Notes: generated by a model from the sequence alone, not told the origin. DNA of 64,000 nt from Elymus sibiricus (GCA_039707655.1 CM077676.1:187112936-187176935); one strand, 5' to 3'. Counted from the stretch's first letter, positions 23,662 to 36,682 are shown. Made by a program: numbers and translations.

Positions 23662-26102
23662 TTAGTTCTTTCTCGCAACCCACGCTTGTGTGGGCAGCGC
23701 AGACCTCATTTGTCTTGACTGAGCAGGAACATTCCTTCGTTGGTCTCTGTAGTTTACCTGTTCATCTCGAGAGTAATTATATGAGTAAGCATTGAAATTG
23801 TTCCTAGAGACATGAGCATAATGGTTCGAGGAGATACGTATGTACTCCTTTTGTCGAGAGTTTGGTTGATATCCATTCGAAGAAGTTTCGGTGCCAAACT
23901 GAGAGGAATTATAATATCCTCTAAGAGAACTACCCTGCATATTCAGGTTAGCAGTGACAGATAAATTTTCAATGGTGCACTTTTTCACCCATATTTGCTT
24001 CTTGGGTGAGCCAGTCCAGCAGTTAGTTCCAACATACCAAGCGAAGACCTTACCATTCTGTTGTTTGAATAATTTGTAGTTTGAGTCATCAGACCCGTCA
24101 GAAACAGTAGGAATGGGAGTGTCATATCCAGACAGGAGCGCAGGTTCGAGAGTTTTGCTCTTAGCCAGAACCCAACTTGTTCGTGGATATTGCTCGGGGG
24201 TCCAGTAAGTTCCATCAACGTTGAGTTTCCTTTCGAAACCCAATCCTTCTTTTCGGGGGTTTTTGTGCAGTATTGACTTCTTGAGCACATCACATAATGT
24301 TTGATGTCCTTTGAGGCTTTTAAGCATTCCTGTCTCAAGCAAGTTCTTTAGCCTGCAATTTTCATCAGAGATGGCAACAAATTCCTTGGGAGAGGGGTTA
24401 GGAATATCGTTCGAAGTAGTAGCAATATTCTCAATGGTAGCATTGGATATTTGAGCAATTGAATCAGCATTGCAACGTTCTAGGCATTTTGAGCAAGGAG
24501 GCACAAAATCATCAGGAAAGTTGATAGATTGCTCGGCGAAGAGAGAAGCTTTTTCTTTCGCAAGAATGTTATAAGAATCTTTCAGTGACTCGAGTTCTTG
24601 ATTCCTGTTAAGGAGCTCATCTGATATGCTCTCGAAGTCGACTGTTAGAGAATCATATCGTTCGGAAAGACCATCAAACGTTGAAGAAAAAGCATTATGC
24701 TTTTCAGTCAACTCTTGATTCTTCTTCATCTCTTCGACCAGTAATCCTTCGGTTTTCCTGAGATTCATCTCAAGTTGTTCCAGCTCATCTTGTTGAGATT
24801 TTGCAATCTTAACAAGTTTGGCAAGTTCAATGTATTCAGGGGTTTTGTGCTTTGCTGATACCTGATCCTTTGAAGTTTTTGCCATGAGACAGAATGCGAT
24901 AGGTTCATCTTCACTTGAAGCATTTTCATCAGTGTCTGATACGAAAGACTTCTCGGATGATTCATAGGCGACGAATGCATTGCCTCTTCCTAGATTTCAG
25001 TAGAACTCTTCGTCTTCTGATTCGGAGTCAGATGATTCATCTTCAGATTCCATATTCATTTCTGCACACACTCTGGTCAGCTGCGATAGTTTCTTCAGAT
25101 TGGATTCAATGGTCGCTCTTGTTTGTATGTCAGTGACTGGTCTCGATGAAGAAGATGATGCGGTAGCTTCATTTTTCTTCAAGAGCTTAGTGTGACGATC
25201 CACTTGAATGAATCCAGAGCAGTGTCGATTAGTCCATCTGTTGCTGTGTTTTTCATCTTGTTCCCAACAAGGACAGTCTGCTATGAAGTGACCAGGTTGT
25301 TTGCACTTGAAGCACTTCATATCTTTCGGTGGTAATTTCTTCGAAGATCCAGACGTGTCACCTCCATCATCATTTGTGAGACATAGATTCTGTCTTCTGA
25401 GATAGTTTAGTCTTTCAGTGAGCATTTCCATTTCTCTTGTGATAGAGTGTTGATTCTCGATATCTTCTTCTTGAGGACTGCCATAGTGTGAGAGAACTTC
25501 TCCTTCGCTTTCCGAAGAGGATTCTTGCTGACCATTTCGACGTACTGAAGTTCTTCATAGTCTGGTCTTTGCTTGATTTCAGCCACGATTGGATCATAGG
25601 TTGCATCAAGAACGCTCAGCAGCTTGTTGACCACATCTCTATCGGTGATATCAGTTACTTCTCGTTGACGAAGTCTTTCAACAATGTTTGTCAATCGATC
25701 GGTGAGTTCCATAGCACTTTCCTTACGAAGACTTCTGAAACCAGCAAACATAGCACGAAGTATATCTGTTTGTTGATCTGTTCTGGCAATGAATTCTTCA
25801 TGAACATTCTTGATGGCATCCCAGAGTTGCTTAGCAGTGTCTAGCTTTCGGAACCGAATAAAAATATCTCTAGAGATGCTGTCAGAGATAATATCTTTTG
25901 CTTGAGCATCCAACGATATCACAGCTTCATCGGAAGTAGGAGCATCAGGGTGTTGAACAGTGTATCCATTTTCCACAATGTTCCAAAGATCAATGTTGAT
26001 GGCTTGAAGTCTGATTTTCATTCGATCTCTCCAGTAGATATAATCATTTCCATCGAAGATGGGGAACCTTTCAGAGTGCGAGGATCTACCTGCATACGAC
26101 AT
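23662..26102 (-). pseudogene. Copia gag (UBN2-type) with one frameshift and one stop
   Basis: The N-terminal gag domain starts at 26102 (FDGNDYIYWRDRMKIRL, typical of plant copia gag). The frame shifts near 25470-25490 in an AAGAAGAAG run. The new frame holds a CCHC zinc knuckle, CFKCKQPGHFIADC. An in-frame TGA lies at 24997-24999, after which the same frame continues with a long coiled coil (KSQQDELEQLEMNLRK) and an aromatic/basic tail to 23662. Gag would build the particle and bind RNA through the knuckle. The tail ends where the protease should begin in SIRE-type elements, but no protease follows. Confidence 0.85.
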
Positions 26103-26154
26103 ACTAAAAACTCCAAGGTTGTTAGACCTTTAATAAACAGAGACATGGATACCT

Positions 26155-26166
26155 GCTCTGATACCA
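26155..26166 (-). promoter_or_regulatory. Primer-binding site (tRNA-Met type)
   Basis: The minus strand reads TGGTATCAGAGC two bases after the 5' LTR, complementary to the 3' end of initiator tRNA-Met. It fixes element orientation. Confidence 0.92.
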
Positions 26167-26168
26167 AT

Positions 26169-27846
26169 TGTTAGGATCGAGAGTATATCGACCCGAGGGG
26201 GGGGGGGTGAATGGGAGATTCAAAATTTCTTCAGAATGTTTTGAACCGATCCCAAACACAGCAGCGGAAATTAAGTTCGGTAGCAACGCACTTGTTTTAT
26301 CTCGCTATAGGGAAACAAATCTATCGGTGTATACCGAAGCAATTCTATCAAGCGATGAATATCACAAGTCTGACATGGTCGATGGAAATGCAATTAACAA
26401 TCAGGAACACAATTACGAGAAAAAACTAGATATGACTGTGATAGAAATGCACTGGGAATGATGACTAGGTGAATGAATATAGCATGAATGAAATCACAGT
26501 TGTACAACACTTCGAAGTAAATCAGTCAAAGATGATGCAATATATTAACGATAATCTGACAGACAATTGAAGAACTGTGATTGATCAGATACAACTATCG
26601 GCATAGAGCACGAATGTAAACTACTGAAGGAAATGCAGTAATGTAAAGCGAACCAGTGGTGCTCGATGGAGACAGAAGGATTTGGTAGACCAGTTCGCCC
26701 TTCTGCAAAAGGACTACGTCTGGTTGGAGGGGTTGTGATTTAACACAGAGGATAAACACTCCTCGCCCTGTTCTCCATCAACTTCGGAGCTGATCAGACT
26801 CCAGTTGATTTCACTCGTGGTAGATACTTGTCGGCGATCTCCAAACCTTCACTGAAGATAAACTCTCTTCAGTTCTCTTCGCGAACCACAATACTCTTGG
26901 TTGCTGAAGATCTCGCTCGGTGAAGACAATACTCTTCGACACTCGAGCCGACACCTATCTGTCTAGAGAGTGGGCAGCTCTCAAGAGTAATAGGTAAAAG
27001 AACCCTAACTCAGAACTACTGTGATACTCAACCACTGTCTAAGTTTCGGCTCTTGATTTTTCTCTCGGTGGATTTTAAACTCAAATCTCTCGGAGAGGGG
27101 TTGCTCAATCAATCTTCTCAGAAATCTTAAGCGGAGCAGCCAACGGGCAACGTTGGAGCGGGGGGGCTATTTATAGCCGCAGCCTTCCCAGATGGGAAAT
27201 GACCAAATTGGACATGTGGAGTAGCCAATGGCCGAACGACACGAGTCCAACGGTCGGATTTGAGCACAACGGTAACATTACGTGCGGAGCAAGTAATGCT
27301 AACTCCTCAGTTCGAAAGAGATCTCCTACAGCAACGAAGAACAATGTCTTCTGCTGGCAGGTAATCATTCGAAGCATAAAGAGATTTCTCTTGGTCTCAC
27401 ATAGGTTTGGGCTAAGCATCACAGCGGATCTAAGCTTCGAGAACCTATACCCCTCTTAATAGTACGGAGGTCCTATGACTCAAATGAATGAAAGATAAAC
27501 GACGAAAAGAATGCTACGTCTTCACTTCGTCTTCGTCTTCCATCGCTGCAGTCAATTTCTTCGGACGCAATCACCGAACCAATTGCTTTGCGTCAGCAAT
27601 AACTGTTCGAGGGGTCATCTCCTTCACTTCAATCTTCTCATCTACAAGTCTTCACAGGATGTAGCTCGTTCGTCTCTTCGACGTAGTTAATCTTCGGTGA
27701 AGTTGTTCGAACTGTACACCTGAGACAGCATTCTCTTCGGCACTGCATGGACTATTTCTCTCTGTGTGCACTAGCAAACAAATTAGTCCAAGCCTATTTC
27801 TGTCAACAATCTCCAAAACACAAAAGGGGCAACTATTGCACCAACA
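26169..27846 (-). repeat. 5' LTR of the copia element (1,678 bp)
   Basis: In element sense it begins TGTTGGTGCAATAG and ends TCCTAACA. A minus-strand ATAAATAG-like box is at about 27167-27176. Confidence 0.92.
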
Positions 27847-29918
27847 ACAATAATATTCATGATGACATCAGTAGTGACAATAATTATCCTGCAAAATTGA
27901 ATCATGATCAAATTAATTTTTTCCTCTGAAGACCGACACTAAGACCGACACTTGACCAACCCAGACTGTAGTCCTTAACCGCGGACACGGCTATTCGAAT
28001 AGATATAACTCTGCAGAGGGTGTACTCTTTACCCACAAGTAAAGGATTTCTTTAGTCAACATCGAGTTGCTGACTAATTCCAATTACGGCCTTTGGGTTG
28101 AAAACACACCTAACCAGCACACACCAGATTAACTTTCCGGATGCCAGGAATCACCCAAGGCATCGTTCAAGAAAAACTCGTCTCGAATAGCATGGGATCA
28201 CTATTTCATAACGCGCGGATTACAAGGGGTGCCCCTCTCTCGGCCTAGCCGGATACACCCATTCCCCCTGACCAGGTGACATGCCTACCAGAGGCCTCTG
28301 GTATCTTTCACCATGGCCTCTCTGTACGGTGTGTGCACGGAAAGGGGTTATCAACTTACTAAACCATACCCTACCTGTGGCAGGGACCAGTGGTAGCACG
28401 AAACAAGTATGGGGGTTACCGAAACAAGACTCAATCTACGGTCGACTCAGGAGGTTTAAGTTTTCCTGCAGTGGTTAGCACAATGAATTTTCTCAGTAAT
28501 ACCCAACAGGGTCACCATCTGGTATGTCCAACATACCCTCACTGATCATTCTCGTCACAACGAGATTTTCAGTCTCACGGTCACTTTTCTCGTGACTGAT
28601 TCTTTCCTGCAGATTAATCCAGACCAACATAGGCATATGAAAATAACCATGCTCACCCATACTTCATGTTTAAATGAAGATAAAAATATTCTTCAAGGGA
28701 TCATACATGCATAACTAGCAATATGCAAATTTTATTTGAATTCAACATATTCATGATCCAATTTTTTTTGCAACAACAACTATGCATTCACCATATCAAG
28801 TGTTCAAGATGCTTGCCTTGAGCTTGCAGAAAGATTGGGTGCACTCCAAAACTTTGAAAAATTCATCTTCCCTCCATTTCCTATTTTCAAAAATATTGCG
28901 ATTACCACGTAAAGCAAAAACAGTACTAAAAAGTTGTTTGGAAAATTTTGGAATAAATACTAAAATAAACTAGATGAAATATAAGGAATTTTAGAAAAAG
29001 AATCAAATTATTTGGAGTTTATATGATTTTTATAGGGATTTCCTAAGCTAGAATAAATAGAGAAATGGACTATTTAATAGATCTAACATAACAAGGCTCA
29101 GGAAAAATGTTCCCCCTAGCTGGATTAATAGAGCATGATTTTAGGAGTATTTAGAAATTTGAATCACCAAATTTGGTTTTGAACTGGCTCCTGTGAGATT
29201 ATTTGAAAACTACTGAAAAGGAAAAGAGAAAGGCAGAGGGGCGCCCTGAGCGTTGTTTAGCCGTCTGATGCTACTGGGCCAAGCCCAGCCACTCAGCCGC
29301 GCGGAAGAGGTGATGACGTCGAAAACGTATTTGGGAAATACGTTTCCCGCGAGCGAAAACGCCCTCACAGAAACCCATCTCCACTTAATCCGAGCTGGAG
29401 TGGCGCTTGGGTCACTGACCGTGGGCTCCACCTGGCCCACCTGTCATGCTTGACCGGTCCACGCCGGCTCCTTCTCCCTCCTCTTCCCTGGCCGAATGGG
29501 GACGGCACGCCGGTGACGATAGCCGGAGAACGGCGGCTCCCCTCAGGGTTTTGCGGGCATGGATGACCTCAGGAGGTCCTGGCGATCTCGATGAGATATG
29601 ACTTGGTCGCCGGGGAGCCCTAACTTGCCGGCGGTGAGGACTCCTGAGATCTCCGGCAGAGGCGAAATTGGGGTGCACTCCTACGAGCTTGCTCCGGTGA
29701 AATTGAGGGGTGGAATCGGTTGATGAGGGTTCCAGGAGGCTAGTGGTGGAGGAAATGGAGGGGAGAGGCTGTGGTTGCGTCGAAATCAACGCAACAGTGG
29801 CGGCAGCCGTGGTTGTCGGAGACGAAGAAGATGACCATTCCAGGTCATGGGGCTGCTCGAGGAGGCTTTCAGAGAGGTGTGGAGAGGTCCTGCCGTCGAT
29901 GGAGTGCTCGCGGTGGCG

Positions 29919-29928
29919 TTATATAGCG
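29919..29928 (-). promoter_or_regulatory. TATA-like box of the solo LTR
   Basis: The minus strand reads GCTATATAAC, followed by a long GC-rich leader, so U3 would be 31331 to about 29900 and the remainder R-U5. Confidence 0.5.
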
Positions 29929-31336
29929 AGGCCGAGGTCGGTTCGCGGGTTCCAGAAGGTGGCCGAGGTGGCAGCAGCCATTAATGGCGGAGGAGGATGG
30001 TGGCGAGGCCGTTGGGCAGGTGAGGTGGTCGGTGGTCTGCAGCTGATCTCCAAGTGAGCTGGAGGGTTCAGGGGAGTGCCAGGTGGCCCGGACGGCGCCG
30101 TCCACAGCAGACTATCGCGGCGGCCATTAATGGCGAGCGCGGTCGGTGGCGAGGCCGGCGAGCAGCGGATGAGCTCAAGGGGTTGGGACTTAAGTGCGCG
30201 ATGCACTGGTGGCCTCTGATTGGCGCCGAGCACCTTGGACGGTACCGTACCCGAGTCGGGGACCACGAGCGGCGGCTCTGGTCGGTGCAGGTTGGTGGCG
30301 GGCGGCGCTTGGGGATCAGGGGGAGGTTGCAGCAGGTGCGGTGGCTAGCTGGGGTGAGCGGGGCGAGCCAGGGAGGCAGCAGCAGGGGTGGCAGAGGCTC
30401 GGGCGCGACGGGTGCAACGCGGGCGCTCTGGCCACGCCCAGTGCCCCGGGGCCCTAGGGTGTCCCAATTGGGCTGAGTTTTGGTAGGGTGATGATTACAA
30501 GGATGGAAAGACTACTGGACATGCTTGTTTGGCCAGAAGAGCAAGATAAGTGCCAAGTGAAACATTTGATGATTGAAAGATTCTGCCATGCTCATAACCT
30601 ATTTGACAAAATGATAGAGCTAGCTAGGAAACTTTGTTGGAAGTGAGACTTGGCAGGGTTGGGTCTCTTTGGATGGTAGAGATGCTAGTAGATTTGTTTT
30701 GTGAAAAGAGAAAACTTGCTAATGCAAGTTTGGAAGAATTTCAGTTCTGGACCAAAACTACAGGGAATTATTTGGGGATCTTCCAGAATGCAATTGGGGT
30801 TGATCTTCTGGATTTAAGGGTTTGGTTGGAAGGACTATAAGTGGGAAAAAGTTCAGAATTGTTTGATGAAGGAAAATTAGGGTTGCAGTTATAACCTAAG
30901 AATGGAACAGAATTGAAAAGAGGATGTTTTGCTCAAAATTTTCAAAAGACCAAGTTGGGTTTTTGCATAAAAGTGATCTATAGGCATCACGTGACCCCTC
31001 ATAATTTTTGTGGAATTTTAGGAGAATTATTTAAAATAGTTGTAGTGCAACAGAAGTATTTCAAAGATTGAAATGCTATTAAAAGAATTGTTTTGGGGCA
31101 AATTTTATTATGAAAATAATTCCTGCTGTTATTAAAATATAAAAGAAATGATTTAATAAAACTACCAAAGCCCACAATATTTACCAAAATTTTCTATATG
31201 GAGGGAAGAATTTTGAAAAAACAGAAGACAGAAGAGAAACTGAAATTATAAAAGTCCTATTATAAATCAAAATTTTATTTCTGGCCAAATTTTACTTAAT
31301 AAAAACATGGTTAAATTTTTGGGGTGTTACAAATTT

Positions 31337-31704
31337 TTAGTAGCATCATGAAGAAATTCAACAATATAGCTATCAAATAAAGCATTCTTTTCATGACCTA
31401 CAAGCATAGAATTTTTATTACTCGCCACATAAGCAAATTTCTTCTCATTCATAATAGTGGGAGCAAACTCAATAAAATAACTATGATGAGATACTTGATT
31501 GACATAATCAAATTGAAAATTAAAATCATGATGACAAGTTTCATGGTTATCATTAATCTTTATATCATACATGTCATCACCATAATCATCATAGATAGCA
31601 ACTTTGTTGTCATAATCAATTGAAAGCTCTTCCAAAATAGTGGAATCATCATTAAATAAAGTCATGACCTCTCCAAATCCAATTTCATAATTATTACAAC
31701 AGCC
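31337..31704 (-). pseudogene. Athila-like coding remnant, right part of the fragment hosting the solo LTR
   Basis: A minus-strand frame (31665 to the LTR junction) encodes an acidic, His/Asn-rich stretch with IDYDNKVAIYDDYGDD and NKNSMLVGHEKNALFDSY. I associate this with the variable ORF of Athila-like elements of wheat, from memory. The left continuation is at about 14140-15076. The right edge at about 31704 abuts a near-palindrome (31709-31732). Confidence 0.55.
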
Positions 31705-32751
31705 GGTCTATTCTCCTAATATTAGAAGAATAGTTATTCTGCTAACACTTCCAAACTGCATCCTCCACGCAAGTGCACGTCATTGAAAAACTAAGTGCAC
31801 TGCATTTCTGACAGAGTGTACTGCTTGTTCAGTGGAGCGTCCTTGGTGTAATCGGGTGTTGTAGGTCGTTTTTAGGTGTCTTTTGATGCCCGTGGACCTT
31901 TATTATTTGACATTTAATGTAATCCGCATTCGAATCTTCTTAAATCGAGCGATTTAGCGGGATGAGCTTCCTCTGTTCATTCGTGTTCGTCTATGATGCG
32001 GGTGTTCTTCGGTTTGATTCGTTTTTGCAGGTAAGAATTCGTCTCTTGTGTTTGTTTAATTCCTTCTAATTTGCTTCAATCTGTTCCCTTACGAGTTATC
32101 CGGTGTCAATTTTACCCAGATCGATTTGGCTGTCGGGATGTGCTTCGTGCGCTCCTCTGCATTTTTTTTTATTTTTGTTCTTGCACGTTGATGTGGTTTG
32201 AATCTATGAGTTAGTTTCTTTCTTCTGTTTCAAATCTTCAGATTTTCCTTTCAATCAATTTTTTTACTAATAATTTAGAGAATGGCTTGTTTTGTTCACC
32301 CGTTGGTTTTTTGTACCCGTGATGGTTGAATGTGTTGGTTGCGCCATCTGTTTTGAAATTGAGCAATTACACTAATATTTTGTCTGTGCGATCGAGCTGC
32401 GACTTAATGTGTGAAGCATGATTGGTTCCCCGTATGTTTCATCATCTGTTGTGTTTTAATTTTTGCACTTCTTTCATGTTTTTTGAAGCGTACTGCATGT
32501 TTGAAGATAGCGGACTACACCTATGGAACTGCAATATAGTTTACAAGACAGCTTCTTAGATTTGCATCTTTGAAACTGCATTGTGGTGTGTAGTGAACTG
32601 CAAATTATTGATCCGCGTACTGCATTAATGTTTATAAGAGAACTGCATAGATGTCAAGTTTTCGAGCTTTATTTGTTTCGGATGGTTATTGCAAAGTTTT
32701 CAAACATTCGCACTGCATTGATATCACTAAGAGAGCTGCAATACTTAGTAT
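31705..32751. other. Non-coding left arm of the Ulp1/B3 block
   Basis: No frame of interest. It starts with a near-palindrome at 31709-31732 and contains at least eight ACTGCA-type motifs between 31748 and 32740. Confidence 0.6.
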
Positions 32752-32978
32752 AGTGCACTGCACTGCAATATATGTAATGTATAATTTGCATTTTCTATGG
32801 GAACTTGTAGCATGGTTGTAAAATTTTGCAAATGAGCTCACATGCACTAAAAAAGGGTCCATTCTGACAGTCTGAAGAGCATAGAGTTGCAGCGTCTGGT
32901 AGACATAATTTAAAAAACATATATCATAAGCAAACATTGCATAGATGCCACATGCGGCTTTGCTTCAACTTAGACAGC

Positions 32979-33910
32979 CTACAGTGCAAATATTCTAAAC
33001 AGCAGAGATCCTTTTTCCCTGTAGAACATCACCATTACCACTTCTCCAGCCTCGAATCCGTTCTCAGAGACAAACTTCTTCCAGCCAGTAGTTATGTTAA
33101 TGCAGCCATCAGATTCAATGTGGTAGTCAGCTTGCATATAGTCATACCCATTCTTGTGCTCTGTCTCCAGAATAAGCTTCCCTGAACTTGCAGCAAGAAA
33201 CCATATTGCGGATGGCACTTTCTGCAATTTGGCATGCATTTTGAATGAATAGGTAAACACCTGACAATTTTGCTATATCTGAACATAATCTATATACATG
33301 AACTGAAATATGCATGGATATATGACTACTAGTAAGAAAAACATGTTCAATATATGAACTAAAATATATATGGACCTGACTAGTAACTTTACTACAATAT
33401 ATACTATTCTGCTAACACTTTCGCCCTGCATGCTCAACGGTACTGCACTGCTTTAGGAAAGCAAGAGCACAGCAATGCTGGGTGAGGGAACTGCTCTTTT
33501 GATTTGGGTGTTGCTGATTGTTTGATCAGGTTCGTTCAAACTAGTGCACACCTGACCCAGACTGAAGAATTATACGTAGAACCATGTAATGTTTAATTAC
33601 TGACTAATCTGAACAAAAATGCAAATCTGGGTACTGATAAGACTAAGCTAACTGACGGAAACATACGTTCAGATGTGGATATGGAACCTAAAAAGTAAAT
33701 AAGACCAGGAGGGGAAACACACACCCATGATTCCTCGAGGTCTGCAGGCGTGAGGCGATATAGAAATGGTGCCCGAAACCCGTGGTTGGTGGTCAGTAGG
33801 CACTCGAGCTGGCTGCACCGCTGAGTCTCCGTGAGCTCCACACTTTTATGGTACACGCATGCCTCCGCTGTCGGCACCATCCTTGCCAAGCAACCGCATG
33901 AGCAGTCCAT
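32979..33910 (-). CDS. Two-exon B3-domain protein, intact copy (155 aa)
   Basis: Exon 1 is 33910-33725 (62 codons from ATG, MDCSCGCLAR) and exon 2 is 33260-32979 (93 codons plus stop). The intron 33724-33261 has GT and AG ends and phase 0, and no stop interrupts the joined frame. Exon 2 has the shape of a plant B3 DNA-binding domain: a KLQKVPSAIWF start, central strands, then GWKKFVSENGFEAGEVV, the recognisable GWxxFVxxNxLxxGD-type motif. B3 domains bind DNA in the nucleus, often RY (CATGCA) or similar sites. The protein is short and has one domain. It is the left copy of the tandem duplication. Confidence 0.75.
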
Positions 33911-34482
33911 GGCACGGCAGGGCAGAGGCAACTAGGAGGAGGAGAATGGGCGGAACCCTATATCTTGATTTGGAGATAGGAAGGAGACTGATTAGTTTTG
34001 TTAGTTGGGAGCCCGGATGGATAGGTTTTATGGAGCGAGTATGATTAGCTGATTAGTCAACAATAATAAAAAGTAATAAGTGGTGTGGTAGGTGGTAGGC
34101 GGTAGATGTAATCTGATCTAGTTGATTAGTCAACAATAATAAAAAGTAATAAGTTGGGAGCCCGGGTGCATTTTTGTTAACAAGAGCACTGCTTCTTTGA
34201 TGTTAACGTACTGCATTATTGAAGTTGGCGGATTCCATTTCTGTTGTGATATCTGCCCCCCCCCCCTTTTTTGTTGTGGTTATGCATTTATTTTTATTTT
34301 TTGTTGTTGTTGGTGATAAACGCATTGTAATGGTATTCTTTATCATTTTTTGAATGTTTTTTTTATTGGGCCATGGAATGTGAGAGTCTGTTGGGCCTTT
34401 TGGGTGGTAAGTCACATCTGGCCCAAGTCTACCTACCTGCACGGCTGTTTCGCTCAGTGCAGTCGGTTTGCGCTAAAGTTTA

Positions 34483-34525
34483 GTCCCACCTCGCCCGCCG
34501 AGGGCGGGCACGACCGGTTTATAAG
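34483..34525 (+). promoter_or_regulatory. snRNA-type promoter motif (USE plus TATA), copy 1
   Basis: GTCCCACCTCG (34483-34493) matches the plant upstream sequence element RTCCCACATCG at 10 of 11 bases, followed after 24 bases by TTTATAAG (34518-34525). That spacing is close to the one used by plant Pol III snRNA genes. I recognise no snRNA downstream. Confidence 0.4.
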
Positions 34526-35122
34526 CCGTAGCGAGGCAACCCTTCCAAACTCCTTGTAACACTTATTGTGCGCTCACACACGGCGCTCTCTGCCCCATCA
34601 CTATGACATGTGGATCCTGATGTGCCTGTCCCCATGCATGCTGGCTCAGTACGAGACTCGCTGGGACCAAGTTGCACCTAGGCGGTCATTTTTTTGTATG
34701 TTCCATGCATGTGTGCACTGCTTTGTTAGGTCGTTGTGCACTTCATTTAAGAACATTCTGTACTGCATGTCCCTTCATGACGGTTGCACTGCATGGATCT
34801 TCATTTGTGCACTGCATGCTCGTCCGTTTGTGCACTGCTATGTGCACCTACCTTGTGCGGTACCCTAATGACATACTATCGTTGCTATGTTTATATTTTT
34901 AGTGCACTGCGGTATATGTATTGTATAATCTGCACTTTCTATGGCAACTTGTAGCTTGGTTGTAAAATTTTGCAAATGAGCTCACATGCACTAAAAAAGG
35001 GTCCGTTCTGATAGTCTGAAGAACATAGAGTTGCAGCGTCTGGTAGACATAATTTAAAAAACATACATCATAAGCAAACATTGCATAGATGCCACATGCG
35101 GCTTTGCTTCAACTTAGACAGC

Positions 35123-36054
35123 CTACAGTGCAAATATTTTAAACAGCAGAGATCCTTTTTCCGTGTAGAACATCACCGTTACCACTTCTCCGGCCTCAAA
35201 TCCGTTCTCGGAGACAAACTTCTTCCAGCCAGCAGTTATGTTAATGCAGCCATCAGATTCAATGTGGTAGTCAGCTTGCATATAGTTATACCCATTCTTG
35301 TGCTCTGTCTCCAGAATAAGCTTCCCTAAACTTGCAGCAGGAAACCATATTGCGGATGGCACTTTCTGCAATTTGGTATGAATTTTGAACAAAAAGGTAA
35401 ACACCTGACAATTTTGCTATATCTGAACATAATCTATATACATGAACTGAAATATGCATGGATATATGACTACTAGTAAGAAAAACATGTTCAATATATG
35501 AACTAAAATATATATGGACCTGACTAGTAACTTTACTACAATATATACTATTCTGCTAACACTTTCGCACTGCATGCTCAATGGTACTACACTGCTTTAG
35601 GAAAGCAAGAGCACTGCAATGCTGGGTGAGGGAACTGCTTTTTTGATTTGGGTGTTGCTGATTGTTTGATCAGGTTCGTTCAAACTAGTGCAGACCTGAC
35701 CCAGACTGAAGAATTATACGTAGAACCATGTAATGTTTAATTACTGACTAATCTGAACAAAAATGCAGATCTGGGTACTGATAAGACTAAGCTAACTGAC
35801 GAAAACATACGTTCAGATGTGGATTTGGAACCTAAAAAGTAAATAAGACCAGGAGGGGAAACACACACCCATGATTCCTCGAGGTCTGCAGGCGTGAGGC
35901 GATATAGAAATGGTGCCCGAAACCCGTGGTTGGTAGTCAGCAGGCACTCGAGCTAGCTGCGCCGCTGAGTCTCCGTGAGCTCCACACCTTCATGGTACAC
36001 GCATGCCTCCGCTACTGGCACCATCCTTGCCAAACAGCCGCATGAGCAGTCAAT
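35123..36054 (-). pseudogene. Second B3-domain gene copy, inactivated
   Basis: Same two-exon layout, shifted by 2,144 bases (exons 36054-35869 and 35404-35123). The start codon is ATT instead of ATG at 36054-36052, and exon 1 has an in-frame TAG at 35953-35955 (CAG in copy 1). The B3 exon is still open, with the GWKKFVSENGFEAGEVV motif and a few substitutions. Confidence 0.8.
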
Positions 36055-36682
36055 GGCACGGCAGGGCAGAGGCAACTAGGAGGAGGAGAATGGGCGGAAC
36101 CCTATATCTTGATTTGGAGATAGGAAGGAGACTGATTAGTTCTGTTAGTTGGGAGCCCGGAAGGATAGGTTTTATGGAGCGAGTATGGCTGGCTGATTAG
36201 TCAACAATAATAAAAAGTAATAAGTGGTGCGGTAGGTGGTAGCCGGTAGATGTAATCTGATCTAGTTGATTAGTCAACAATAATAAAAAGTAATAAGTTG
36301 GGAGCCCGGATGCATTTTTGTTAACAAGAGCACAGCTTCTTTGATGTTAACGTACTGCATTATTGAAGTTGGCGGACTGCATTTCTGTTGTGATATCTGG
36401 CGGTCTGCATTTTTTATGTGAAAGAACTGCAGTTGGGGGGGTCCCCCCCCCCCCCACATTTTTTTTGTTGTGGTTATGCATTTATTTTTATTTTTTATTT
36501 TTGTTGTTGGTGATAAACGCATTGTAATGGTATTCTTTTTTATTTTTCGAATGTTTGTTTTTTTATTGGGCCGTGGAATGTGAGAGTCTGTTGGGCCTTT
36601 TGGGTGGTAAGTCACATCCGGCCCAAGTCTACCTACCTGCACGGCTGCTTCGCTCAGTACAATCGGTATGCGCTAAAGTTTA

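Larger units (their letters stand above)
16112..27846 (-). mobile_element. SIRE/Maximus-like Ty1-copia element without pol
   Basis: Two LTRs (16112-17784 and 26169-27846) and a perfect TSD ACAAT (16107-16111 and 27847-27851) bound the element. Minus-strand order: 5' LTR, PBS, gag (26102-23662), internal promoter and intron (about 23150-22588), large ORF (22580-18828), PPT, 3' LTR. No protease, integrase, RT or RNase H is found, so the element is non-autonomous. By eye the LTRs differ at roughly 30-40 positions, about 2%, which indicates a fairly recent insertion. Confidence 0.9.
15077..31331 (-). mobile_element. Solo LTR (about 4.5 kb), split by a nested copia element
   Basis: Read on the minus strand the LTR runs from TGTAACACCCC at 31331 to CCCCGACA at 15077. 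The flanking five bases are AATTT on both sides (15072-15076 and 31332-31336), a perfect TSD, and no internal gypsy region remains, so it is a solo LTR left by LTR-LTR recombination. It is split at 16111/27847 by the copia element. Removing that insertion gives about 4.5 kb. A TATA-like box lies at 29919-29928, and a GC-rich leader-like segment covers about 29400-30470. Confidence 0.88.

Noticed and set aside
29412..30476. Several long GC-rich frames as host genes
   Set aside because: They overlap on both strands, show no domain, and lie in the leader region of the solo LTR.
31709..31732. Geminivirus-type origin (TAATATTAC stem-loop)
   Set aside because: The core is TAATATTAG in a self-complementary stem rather than in a loop, and no Rep-like gene is present.
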